Source: an uncultured Arsenicibacter sp. | Lineage (GTDB): Bacteria; Bacteroidota; Bacteroidia; Cytophagales; Spirosomataceae | Direction: 5' to 3' | DNA: 17,843 nt | NCBI RefSeq assembly: GCF_945952095.1 | Contig: NZ_CAMFHL010000140.1 | Coordinates: 1 to 17,843, forward strand | Shown here: piece after piece, positions 1 through 7,069 of the stretch | How the letters are laid out: each line of letters opens with the position of its first letter | Numbering within the stretch: position 1 is the first letter of the stretch | Translations under genes and position numbers: made by a program | The notes under the pieces: generated by a model | What the model saw: the letters and a program-made list of their open reading frames with translations, nothing else | What the model was told of the DNA's origin: nothing | Databases searched by the model: none

Positions 1-858
1 GGGTATAGCGGTGTGATAAACGGGGATATTGTTCAGGTGACATCCCATTCCGTCAGTAAGATTCTACAGCGTGGGGCTATCGTTCTGAAGTCAGCCCGTA
101 GCAAGGAGTTTATGACTCCGGAAGGCCGAAAAAAAGCATATGACCAGCTCCAGAAGTTTGGCATTGAAGGCCTGGTTGCCATTGGTGGTAACGGTACGTT
201 TACCGGTGCCACAATCTTTTACGACGAATATGGTATTCCGACCGTAGGGGCACCGGGTACAATTGATAATGACCTGTATGGCACCGACCATACTATCGGG
301 TATGATACCGCAGTTAATACGGCCCTGGAGGCGATTGACAAAATCCGCGATACGGCCGACTCGCACGACCGGGTGTTCTTTATCGAAGTAATGGGCCGTG
401 ATTCCGGCTATATCGCTATTCAGTCGGGTATTGCCGGCGGCGCCGAGGTGGTAATGGTACCTGAGGTACTGACACCGATTTCGGAAGTTGTTGAAGTGTT
501 GAAGCAAGGCTGGCACCGTCAGAAATCATCGTCAATCATTGTCGTTGCCGAAGGGGATGAAGAAGGTAATGCCGCCGAAGTAGCCGAAAAAATCAAGGAG
601 CAGATTGATATTAATCTTGATATCCGGGTAACCACGCTCGGACACATCCAGCGGGGTGGTATTCCGACGGCCTATGACCGTATCCTGGCCAGCCGCCTGG
701 GGCTTGGTGCGCTGGAAGGACTAATGGACGGGCAGAAAAACGTCATGGCCGGTGTCATTAACAATGAGTTGGTGTATACACCATTCAAAGATACCATCCG
801 TCTGCCGAAGCCGATTAACGAAGATCTGCTGCGCATGGTTAAAATTCTGTCCATCTAG
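1..858 (+). CDS. pfkA: ATP-dependent 6-phosphofructokinase, 5' end cut by window edge
   Basis: Phosphorylates fructose 6-phosphate to fructose 1,6-bisphosphate, the committed step of glycolysis, in the cytoplasm. The reading frame is open from base 1 (GYSGVINGDI...), matching the family from about residue 40, so the first ~40 residues, including the N-terminal glycine-rich ATP loop, lie outside; the GTG at 13 is not a real start. Visible motifs, numbered on the 285-residue fragment: GGNGT (62-66), PGTIDND with the catalytic-base Asp at 89, MGRDSG, and LGHIQRGG near the C-terminal third, followed by YDRILASRLG. Glycines at the two positions that separate ATP- from pyrophosphate-dependent enzymes indicate the ATP type (family knowledge). 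Oddity: Asn64 sits where the E. coli enzyme has the Mg-binding Asp103 (GGDGS). It ends ILSI-stop, converging on the DUF218 gene. Identity is very secure. Confidence 0.96.
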   Translation, partial: GYSGVINGDIVQVTSHSVSKILQRGAIVLKSARSKEFMTPEGRKKAYDQLQKFGIEGLVAIGGNGTFTGATIFYDEYGIPTVGAPGTIDNDLYGTDHTIGYDTAVNTALEAIDKIRDTADSHDRVFFIEVMGRDSGYIAIQSGIAGGAEVVMVPEVLTPISEVVEVLKQGWHRQKSSSIIVVAEGDEEGNAAEVAEKIKEQIDINLDIRVTTLGHIQRGGIPTAYDRILASRLGLGALEGLMDGQKNVMAGVINNELVYTPFKDTIRLPKPINEDLLRMVKILSI

Positions 859-904
859 TTTTTTCTTCATCGCCCTGGCGTATCCGGGGCGATGAGGAAA
901 AAAC
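858..904. repeat. Inverted repeat between convergent pfkA and DUF218 genes
   Basis: An 18-nt arm (858-875) pairs with 887-904, with one G-U wobble and an 11-nt loop; the core is CATCGCCC/GGGCGATG. The T-run lies before and the A-run after the core on the plus strand, so the U-tract is paired inside the stem and neither strand shows a free U-tract after it. It may end one or both transcripts or block read-through by structure alone. It is not a textbook intrinsic terminator. Confidence 0.6.
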
Positions 905-908
905 CGGA

Positions 909-1691
909 TTACAGGTACCCTACCACCCAATACGTCAGGTACCCCACGACTTCGCGGAGTACCCAAAAGGTATCATTAAACGATTTTTCGTTGGGAAGCA
1001 GGTAATTACCCGGCGAATGGGATGTTTTTTCGGCCAGGAACCCGGTCGGGAAAGGCGTTACAATCATGCCCTCTTTCGCAAAACAAGCCATAGCACGGCG
1101 CATGTGCCATGCCGAGGTAATCAGTACGCAGCGGTTGGTGTTAAACTGCCGCGCCAGTATCGGTTTGGAAAACGCCGCATTCTCACGCGTATTTTTTGAG
1201 TTTCGTTCCAGCACAATGTCGCTGGCCGGTACGCCTGCCGTCTGCAGAAATGCAGCGACCATCTGCCCTTCATCGTTAATGGCCGGCGTCTGAAACAGCA
1301 GATTCCCCTGCCCACCGCTGATCAGAATTTTCTGAATATAGCCATTTTTATAGAGCCAGAGCGCCTGCCCGACGCGGTCAGCTTCGTGGCCCAGCACCGG
1401 CCTGACGGGTTTCACGTCTGCCAGCCCGTTAATCATACCTCCGGTCAGCACCACACCAACCCGTATTCCGTCTGTCTTTTGGGACACAGGCTGCGGGCTG
1501 ATTTCCCAACCTTTCAGCAACTCATTGGTGAGAAAACCGTTCCCGGCCAGCCAGAACAGCATGAGCGATATCCCCGTAAACCGACGGCGCAGGCGGGCAT
1601 CTTTCAGAAAGTAAGCCGCTAACAATGTGCAGAATAGCCAGCCGGCCGGCGTCAGAAAGTAATAGATTGTTTTCGAAAAGAAATAAAACAT
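909..1691 (-). CDS. ElyC/YdcF/SanA-like DUF218 membrane protein
   Basis: 260-residue inner-membrane protein of the DUF218 family, whose members ElyC and SanA are linked to envelope integrity and lipid-carrier/peptidoglycan metabolism in enterobacteria; the biochemical reaction is not established. Two hydrophobic segments (about 9-29 and 38-55) precede a soluble domain from about residue 76 that begins VGVVLTGGM. Further family motifs are the acidic-R-V...LY..GY..KILISGGQG block, then ERNSKNTRENA, then LITSAWHMRRA with its conserved His. Length and two-TM layout match the ElyC-type subgroup rather than single-TM SanA. It ends convergently with pfkA. A TAnnTTTG box (1729-1736, minus) lies 37 nt before the ATG, supporting the start and monocistronic expression. 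The family call is firm; the cellular role is inferred from distant homologues. Confidence 0.88.
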   Translation of the reverse strand: MFYFFSKTIYYFLTPAGWLFCTLLAAYFLKDARLRRRFTGISLMLFWLAGNGFLTNELLKGWEISPQPVSQKTDGIRVGVVLTGGMINGLADVKPVRPVLGHEADRVGQALWLYKNGYIQKILISGGQGNLLFQTPAINDEGQMVAAFLQTAGVPASDIVLERNSKNTRENAAFSKPILARQFNTNRCVLITSAWHMRRAMACFAKEGMIVTPFPTGFLAEKTSHSPGNYLLPNEKSFNDTFWVLREVVGYLTYWVVGYL

Positions 1692-1728
1692 AGGCTATGC
1701 ACCAAATCCGTCGGGTGTGCGTTAGTAT

Positions 1729-1736
1729 CAAAACTA
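1729..1736 (-). promoter_or_regulatory. Putative Bacteroidota -7 promoter element for the DUF218 gene
   Basis: On the minus strand this reads TAGTTTTG, a full match to TAnnTTTG, 37 nt before the ATG at 1691. No good TTTG -33 box was seen at the usual distance, so the call rests on the -7 match and spacing. Confidence 0.5.
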
Positions 1737-1834
1737 TTGTTGAGCCATTTCAGCGGATGAATGATAAATCGGTTAAAGCGGTACGCTATCCGCCGGCGAT
1801 CCACCTTTTCCACAGTAAAATTCCGCTAAACTCG

Positions 1835-1842
1835 TAAATTTG
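1835..1842 (+). promoter_or_regulatory. Putative -7 promoter element for the redoxin gene
   Basis: TAAATTTG matches TAnnTTTG and lies 35 nt before the ATG at 1878, similar to the other starts in this window. The -33 region has only a T-rich stretch near 1806-1809. Confidence 0.5.
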
Positions 1843-1877
1843 TAGAAACTGTACTGAATCAGATACGCACGATCTGT

Positions 1878-3350
1878 ATGAAAAAAATCGTTTGCACTGT
1901 TTTTTTAGCGCTTGCCGTAACTGCATCGCTGTTGGCCCAAACCACGCCTAAGCCCGCTGAACGGTTCCGGATTTCGGGTCAGATTAAAGGCCTGAAAGAT
2001 TCTACCTGCGTGTTGGCCCACTGGTATGGTCCAACGCAATATATTCCCAAAGATACGGCGAAAGTAGACCCGCAGGGCCGCGTCGTGTTCGAAGGCGATA
2101 AGCTCCCGCAGGGCCTCTACCTGGTGCTGACCCCAAAGCAGCGCTATTTCGAACTCATTATCACTAATGAGCAGTCTTTCTCTTTTGAAACCGATACGAC
2201 CAACTTTATTACCTCAATGAAGGTCAGTGGTAATAAAGAAAATGAACGCTTTTATGCGTATCAGCAGCATATGAGCAAACTTGCCGAAGAAGCACAAGCT
2301 ATTGATGCGCAAAAAAAGTTACGCGATGACGCTGTTTCTGCGGCTATGTTCAACAAAAAGAAGGAGGATTTAGCAAAACAGGCTCAGGACTATCGTAGCA
2401 ATTTTCTAAAGGAAAACGCAGGTTTATTTACTGTTAAGCTGCTTTCGGCTTCCGCAGAACCGGAAGTACCTAATCCGCCAAAAGCGGCTAATGGCCGGCC
2501 GGATTCACTGTGGCAGTTTAATTATTATAAACAACATTACTGGGATGGGCTGGATCTTACAGACGAACGCTTTTTACGCACCCCGCTCTTCCAGCGTAAA
2601 CTGGAGCGTTATGTAAAAGAATTAACTGTCCAGACCTCAGATTCCTTAATTAAGGAAGGAGAATACCTTATTGGTAAGTCAAAAGCTAATAAGGACATGA
2701 TGCTGTACATTATCTACTATTTTACCAGCCAGTATGAGCAACCGAAAATTCTGGGTACTGATGAAGTATTCCTACACATGGCCGAAAAATATTATCTGAC
2801 CGGTATCATGCCGTTGTCAGACGAATCGGCACGGGATAAGGTACGGGAACGCGTCAATATTCTGAAGCCGCTTATGAATGGTAAAATTTTACCAGCGCCT
2901 GCTGTCAGTGATACCTTAAAACGCCCGATTGACTTTGCAAATATTAAATCAGACTACCTTGTTGTATTTTTATATGATCCGGAGTGCGGGCATTGTAGAG
3001 AGTCGACGCCAAAGCTCAAGAAATTTGCCGAAGCCAATAGAAAGAATACTAAAATTTTAGCTATCGCTGTTGATAAGTCTCCGGAAGCATGGCGTAAGTA
3101 TATAAAAGAATTTGGTATACAAAACTGGATTCATGGTTATGATTTTACTTTCAGAACCAATTATCGGCAAAAATACGATGTATACTCTACCCCGGTTGTG
3201 TATGTCCTCGACAAGGATAAGAAGATTCTGGCGCGGCGGATGCCGGTCGAACAACTCGACGACTACTTCCAGTTTTTAGCCCGGCAGAAACAGGAACTTG
3301 CCAAAAAAGACCCTGCCGCTGCTAAAACAGCCGCCCCGAAAGGAAAGTAA
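1878..3350 (+). CDS. Exported thioredoxin-fold (TlpA/ResA-like) protein with N-terminal DUF4369-like domain
   Basis: 490-residue predicted periplasmic thiol-disulfide protein. A signal peptide (MKKIVCTVFLALAVTASLLA, cleavage near residue 20) leads into a beta-rich domain (about 30-125: ISGQIKGLKDST...) like the DUF4369 module common in Bacteroidota redoxins. A helical middle region (about 125-330) resembles the DUF5106 type. The C-terminal thioredoxin fold (about 340-475) has the active site CGHC (Cys370/Cys373) in a DPECGHC context and the cis-proline in STPVVYVLD. The tail is rich in Lys and Ala. CGHC is the pair also found in protein disulfide isomerases, so disulfide reduction or isomerisation of envelope proteins is plausible; the substrate is unknown. 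It is a single-gene unit with its own promoter and a strong terminator. The middle-domain assignment is less certain than the thioredoxin fold. Confidence 0.9.
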   Translation: MKKIVCTVFLALAVTASLLAQTTPKPAERFRISGQIKGLKDSTCVLAHWYGPTQYIPKDTAKVDPQGRVVFEGDKLPQGLYLVLTPKQRYFELIITNEQSFSFETDTTNFITSMKVSGNKENERFYAYQQHMSKLAEEAQAIDAQKKLRDDAVSAAMFNKKKEDLAKQAQDYRSNFLKENAGLFTVKLLSASAEPEVPNPPKAANGRPDSLWQFNYYKQHYWDGLDLTDERFLRTPLFQRKLERYVKELTVQTSDSLIKEGEYLIGKSKANKDMMLYIIYYFTSQYEQPKILGTDEVFLHMAEKYYLTGIMPLSDESARDKVRERVNILKPLMNGKILPAPAVSDTLKRPIDFANIKSDYLVVFLYDPECGHCRESTPKLKKFAEANRKNTKILAIAVDKSPEAWRKYIKEFGIQNWIHGYDFTFRTNYRQKYDVYSTPVVYVLDKDKKILARRMPVEQLDDYFQFLARQKQELAKKDPAAAKTAAPKGK

Positions 3351-3372
3351 AGGTGTAGCGTATTAGATCACC

Positions 3373-3410
3373 AGTGGTGGCACGACTGATAGCCGTGCCA
3401 CCACTTTTTT
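3373..3410 (+). terminator. Strong intrinsic terminator after the redoxin gene
   Basis: A perfect 12-bp stem (AGTGGTGGCACG at 3373-3384, complement at 3394-3405) with a 9-nt loop, followed by a T-run through 3410. It starts 23 nt after the stop codon at 3350. Read on the minus strand it lacks a U-tract, so it mainly serves the plus-strand gene. Confidence 0.9.
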
Positions 3411-3436
3411 ATAGCCGGCAACCGGAAGAAAACCGG

Positions 3437-4348
3437 TTATTTCATTTTTCCCCGTTTAACGAGGTATGAGGTCAGGATCTGATCGAAACCACGGGCGATA
3501 TCCGCTTCAATAAAATCGATTTTGTACTGACCACACCGCATCTTCAGCTCCTGGAAATACGAACGTACGGCCTGCTGGTACTCGCCCCGGATCTGGCCGG
3601 GCTGTAGTTTCACGCGGTCGCCGGTTTCGAGGTCAATAAACTCGTACGGCCGCTCATCGAACGCAAAGTCCTCTTCCGTTTTTTTATCGGTTACGTGAAA
3701 CAGCAACACTTCATGCAGGTTGTGGCGCAGGTGTTGCAGGGCCGAAAACAGGGCCTCCGACTTCTCCACGTTCTCGAACATATCACTGAAAATGACTACC
3801 AGCGACCGTTTATTGATTTTTTCGGCGACCTGGTGAATCACGTCAGCAGCCGAGGTTTTGCGTTGCGGCGGGGCCTGATGCAGCAACTGCTCCAGGTGGT
3901 TAAATACCTTGTGGACGTGCGACGGCGTTGATTTCACCTGCGTCTGCAAGTCAATCGTGTCCGCAAACGTCGTCAGGCTGACGGCATCTTTCTGCCGTTG
4001 CAGCAGATACGCCAGACAGGCCGCCGCCATGATGCTGAACGTTATTTTGCCCTGATCCTTCTCCGGATAATACATCGACGACGATGTATCGACCAGCAAA
4101 TGGCAACGCAGGTTGGTTTCTTCCTCGTACCGCTTCACAAACAGCCGTTCCGATTTGGCAAAGACCTTCCAGTCAATGTGACGGGTAGTTTCGCCGGTAT
4201 TATACAGACGATGTTCGGCAAACTCCACCGAAAAGCCGTGAAAAGGCGATTTGTGCAGACCCGTAATAAACCCTTCGACTAACTGACGCGCCAGAAATTC
4301 GACATTTCCGTATTCTCTGACCTGCGACAGGCTAAGTTGCTTTTTCAT
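3437..4348 (-). CDS. DUF58 / von Willebrand factor A domain protein
   Basis: 303-residue soluble protein with the DUF58 signature: GETTRHIDWKVFAKSE at about 52-67, followed by LFVKRYEEE. A vWA fold begins about residue 81 with a complete MIDAS motif D87-T-S89-S-S91, a later TTFAD and IFSDMFEN. No signal peptide or transmembrane helix is visible. DUF58 proteins usually work with MoxR-type AAA+ ATPases and, in Bacteroidota, often sit in bat (aerotolerance) operons. Here the gene stands alone between a convergent redoxin and a divergent dehydrogenase unit, with no moxR in view, so a partner may be encoded elsewhere. A short AACCGG/CCGGTT repeat (3420-3438) overlaps the stop. No convincing promoter was found in the 237 bp upstream. 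The family call is secure; the function is inferred. Confidence 0.92.
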   Translation of the reverse strand: MKKQLSLSQVREYGNVEFLARQLVEGFITGLHKSPFHGFSVEFAEHRLYNTGETTRHIDWKVFAKSERLFVKRYEEETNLRCHLLVDTSSSMYYPEKDQGKITFSIMAAACLAYLLQRQKDAVSLTTFADTIDLQTQVKSTPSHVHKVFNHLEQLLHQAPPQRKTSAADVIHQVAEKINKRSLVVIFSDMFENVEKSEALFSALQHLRHNLHEVLLFHVTDKKTEEDFAFDERPYEFIDLETGDRVKLQPGQIRGEYQQAVRSYFQELKMRCGQYKIDFIEADIARGFDQILTSYLVKRGKMK

Positions 4349-4533
4349 AATCCGTTCTTCTCTTTCCGATAGCGGGTGTTTATACCGGTAACAACAGGCC
4401 CGCCTTGCCGGTGCTGTATCTACTAGTTACAACATTAACGGCTAAATAATATATTTAGGATGGAATATTTTACGGGTCCTCCTTTTTTATTCCATAACCA
4501 TCTGCCAATCCTACAAAAGGACCGCATTTTTTA

Positions 4534-4541
4534 TACATTTG
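4534..4541 (+). promoter_or_regulatory. Putative -7 promoter element; decides the start of the subunit 3 gene
   Basis: TACATTTG matches TAnnTTTG and lies 44-47 nt before the paired ATGs at 4586/4589. It lies inside the longest possible reading frame (which opens at 4460), so transcripts from here could only use the internal start. Confidence 0.55.
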
Positions 4542-4588
4542 TTTCTCCTTTGTACGTTTTTACGTTAGTTTTTTTAAACCTACTTATG

Positions 4589-5179
4589 ATGAATAGACGA
4601 GACGCCCTCATGCGAGTGGCTGCGTTTATGGGGGCAACTATGTCGTTCCCGGCGCTGGCTGATACGCTCGAAGCCTCAGTCGCCAGCCGCGCAGCTACCG
4701 GTGCTCCGGTATTTCTGACGGCCGACCAGGATGTGATGGTAGCAGAACTGGCCGAGGTTATTATCCCGGCCACCAATACGCCTGGTGCAAAGGCGGCAAA
4801 AGTAAACGAAATCATTGATGTGGTCCTGAAAGACTGTTATAAACCAGCCGATCAGCAGCGGTTTAAGGAGGGTCTGGATCGTACAAATCAGATTGCCAAA
4901 GGCAGCTTCAACAAGTCATTCGTTGAATGCGACAATAATCAGCGGATTGAGGTTGTAAAAATGCTGGAGCAGGAGGCAAAAAAACAGCGCAAGGATATGG
5001 CAGGTGCTCCGGCAAATCAACGCTTTACGCCGTTCTTCGCCATGCTGAAAGACCTGACGCTGATGGGTTACTTCACGTCTGAAATCGGCTGTACACAGGC
5101 TCTGGAATACGTGGCTGTCCCTGGCCGCTACGACGGCTGTATTACGCTCAAACCCGGTCAGAAAGCCTGGGCAATCTAA
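4589..5179 (+). CDS. Gluconate 2-dehydrogenase subunit 3-like protein with Tat-type signal
   Basis: About 196 residues, small subunit of a periplasmic flavin dehydrogenase. From ATG 4589 the N-terminus is MNRRDALMRVAAFMGATMSF, a twin-arginine-like signal with a hydrophobic stretch and a cleavage site near PALA. The mature part (LTADQDVMVAELAEVIIPAT..., KVNEIIDVVLKDCY, FFAMLKDLTLMGYFTSEIG, ending GCITLKPGQKAWAI) follows the gluconate_2-dh3 family layout. The frame is open back to ATG 4460, but the extra N-terminus does not look like a signal and would begin upstream of the -7 box, so 4589 (or 4586) is preferred. The GMC flavoprotein follows after 78 bp, the usual Bacteroidota pairing. In related FAD-dependent glucose and fructose dehydrogenases the small subunit is needed for export of the catalytic subunit; this role is inferred here. 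Confidence 0.88.
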   Translation: MNRRDALMRVAAFMGATMSFPALADTLEASVASRAATGAPVFLTADQDVMVAELAEVIIPATNTPGAKAAKVNEIIDVVLKDCYKPADQQRFKEGLDRTNQIAKGSFNKSFVECDNNQRIEVVKMLEQEAKKQRKDMAGAPANQRFTPFFAMLKDLTLMGYFTSEIGCTQALEYVAVPGRYDGCITLKPGQKAWAI

Positions 5180-5257
5180 TTTTAATGACCATGAGCGGCC
5201 AAAAGCGCCGGAGTGTGTTGCTCCTGCGTTTCACCGTTCATTATCCATTGACAGATC

Positions 5258-6976
5258 ATGTACCTAAACATTGATTCCATAAAAGATATTACCTACGACG
5301 CAATTGTCGTAGGTTCAGGCATTTCAGGCGGCTGGGCAGCGAAAGAACTGACCCAGAAAGGCCTGAAAGTGTTAATGCTGGAGCGCGGCCGCGACATCAA
5401 GCACATCGAAGGCTACACAACGGCGACCAACAACCCGTGGGATTTCCCGCACCGTGGCCGGATTACAACCCAGGCAGCTGAAGAATACTGGGCTAACATG
5501 CGTACCGGCTACACAGCCAACGAAGAATGGCGCCACCATTTCGAGAACGACAAGGAAAACCCGTACCAGGAAACCCGCCCGTTCGACTGGATCCGCGGTT
5601 ATCACGTCGGCGGCCGCTCACTGATGTGGGGGCGCCAGAGCTACCGCTGGAACGAAGAAGACTTCATGGCCAACCTGAAAGACGGTATTTCTGTCGACTG
5701 GCCGGTTCGTTACAAAGACGTTGCTCCCTGGTATGACTACGTTGAGCGGTTTATCGGCGTTAGTGGCAGCAAAGACGGTTTGTCGGTACTGCCGGACGGC
5801 CAGTTCCTGCCGGCCATGGACATGAACTGCGTTGAACGTGAAGTAAAGGCGCGGATTGAAAAGCAGTTTGGCGGCCGTAAAGTAACCATGGGCCGCACCG
5901 CCCACCTGACAGCACCGCAGCCACAACACTATGCGCTGGGCCGCGCTGCCTGCCAGTTCCGGAACCAGTGTATGCGCGGTTGCCCGTATGGTGGTTATTT
6001 CAGTACCCAATCATCGACCTTGCCGGCGGCAGTAAAAACCGGCCGCCTGACCCTGCGCCCTGACTCAATCGTGTCGGAGGTGATTTACGACGAAAAACTG
6101 GGTAAAGCCAAAGGTGTACGGGTAATCGACCAGAACACGAAAGAGGTTCGGGAGTATTATGCCCGGATCATCTTTATGAATGCATCGGCCATTGCCAGTG
6201 CGTCGATTATGATGAACTCAAAATCAAGCCGCTTCCCGAACGGTCTGGGCAATGACTCTGACCAGCTGGGCCGCAACATCATGGATCACCACCTGGCTGT
6301 CGGTGCCTCGGGTATCTACGAAGGCTTTGAGGATAAATACTACTATGGCCGCCGTGCCAATGGGGTTTACGTCCCTCGTTACCGCAACTGGAACGGCGAT
6401 AAACGTGATTACCTGCGCGGTTTCGGTTATCAGGGCGGTGCCGGTCGTGAAGGCTGGGGCCGTGGCAATGGCATGGAAGGATTCGGGGCAGAATTCAAGG
6501 AAAAACTCACGCAGCCAGGCGTCTGGACGATGGGCCTGGGTGGCTTCGGTGAAGTGTTGCCAAACGAGAAAAACCGCTTTACCCTTTCGCCGACCCAGAA
6601 AGACAAGTGGGGCTTACCGGTTGTGGTATTCGATGCTGCTTACGGTGAGAACGAAATCAAAATGCGGAAGGACATGATGAACGACGCAGCCGAAATGCTC
6701 GAAGCAGCGGGTGTGAAGAACGTCAATCCATACAATGATATGTCGAAAAACATGGGGATCGGTATCCACGAGATGGGTACTGCCCGTATGGGTCATGATC
6801 CGAAAACGTCCGTTCTGAACAAGTGGAATCAGGTACATGCCTGCAAAAACGTGTTTATGACCGACGGCGCATTCATGACTTCGGCATCCTGCGTCAACCC
6901 GTCACTGACCTATATGGCGTTTACAGCGCGGGCGGCAAACTATGCCGTTCAGGAAATGAAAAAGAAAAATCTCTAA
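5258..6976 (+). CDS. GMC-family FAD-dependent oxidoreductase (sugar/alcohol dehydrogenase catalytic subunit)
   Basis: 572-residue flavoprotein. The N-terminal FAD Rossmann motif is G19-S-G21-I-S-G24, closed by the acidic end of strand 2 (MLERGRD). HVGGRSLMWG (about 116-125) is the second GMC signature region. The C-terminal active-site pair is His504 in HEMGTARMG and Asn547 in CVNPSLT, corresponding to His516 and His559 of glucose oxidase. A cysteine group C232-x5-C238-x3-C242 (ending RGCPYGGYFS) recalls the iron-sulfur ligands of membrane-bound FAD-glucose and fructose dehydrogenases. There is no signal peptide, so export with the Tat-bearing partner encoded 78 bp upstream is likely. No cytochrome c gene is adjacent. 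Family relatives oxidise gluconate, glucose or glycosides (some at C3); the substrate cannot be read from sequence. A terminator follows at 6990. Confidence 0.92.
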   Translation: MYLNIDSIKDITYDAIVVGSGISGGWAAKELTQKGLKVLMLERGRDIKHIEGYTTATNNPWDFPHRGRITTQAAEEYWANMRTGYTANEEWRHHFENDKENPYQETRPFDWIRGYHVGGRSLMWGRQSYRWNEEDFMANLKDGISVDWPVRYKDVAPWYDYVERFIGVSGSKDGLSVLPDGQFLPAMDMNCVEREVKARIEKQFGGRKVTMGRTAHLTAPQPQHYALGRAACQFRNQCMRGCPYGGYFSTQSSTLPAAVKTGRLTLRPDSIVSEVIYDEKLGKAKGVRVIDQNTKEVREYYARIIFMNASAIASASIMMNSKSSRFPNGLGNDSDQLGRNIMDHHLAVGASGIYEGFEDKYYYGRRANGVYVPRYRNWNGDKRDYLRGFGYQGGAGREGWGRGNGMEGFGAEFKEKLTQPGVWTMGLGGFGEVLPNEKNRFTLSPTQKDKWGLPVVVFDAAYGENEIKMRKDMMNDAAEMLEAAGVKNVNPYNDMSKNMGIGIHEMGTARMGHDPKTSVLNKWNQVHACKNVFMTDGAFMTSASCVNPSLTYMAFTARAANYAVQEMKKKNL

Positions 6977-6989
6977 CATTTTTTGACAC

Positions 6990-7024
6990 AAAAAGGCATA
7001 AGATTGACGTCTTATGCCTTTTTT
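6990..7024 (+). terminator. Intrinsic terminator closing the dehydrogenase unit
   Basis: A 14-bp stem (AAAAAGGCATAAGA at 6990-7003 with 7010-7023), loop TTGACG, flanked by A- and T-runs, 13 nt after the GMC stop codon. CAC/GTG pairing with one bulge can extend it outward. It separates this unit from the sensor kinase gene. Confidence 0.9.
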
Positions 7025-7069
7025 GTGCCATCTTCGATTTAAGTTATGCCTGGTCGGATGCATGGTACA

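Noticed and set aside
91..516. 141-codon minus-strand frame inside pfkA
   Set aside because: Antisense to conserved PfkA motifs, with no recognisable protein features.
4430..4437. Minus-strand TAATGTTG as promoter for the DUF58 gene
   Set aside because: One mismatch to TAnnTTTG and over 80 nt from the start codon, farther than the 30-47 nt seen at the other genes; too weak to list.
4460..4585. N-terminal extension of the subunit 3 protein from ATG 4460
   Set aside because: It would start upstream of the -7 box at 4534 and replaces a Tat-like signal with an unrelated hydrophobic stretch.
7040..7047. TAAGTTAT as -7 element for the TPR kinase gene
   Set aside because: Matches only the first part of TAnnTTTG and overlaps the first possible ATG (7046); left as an unresolved promoter.
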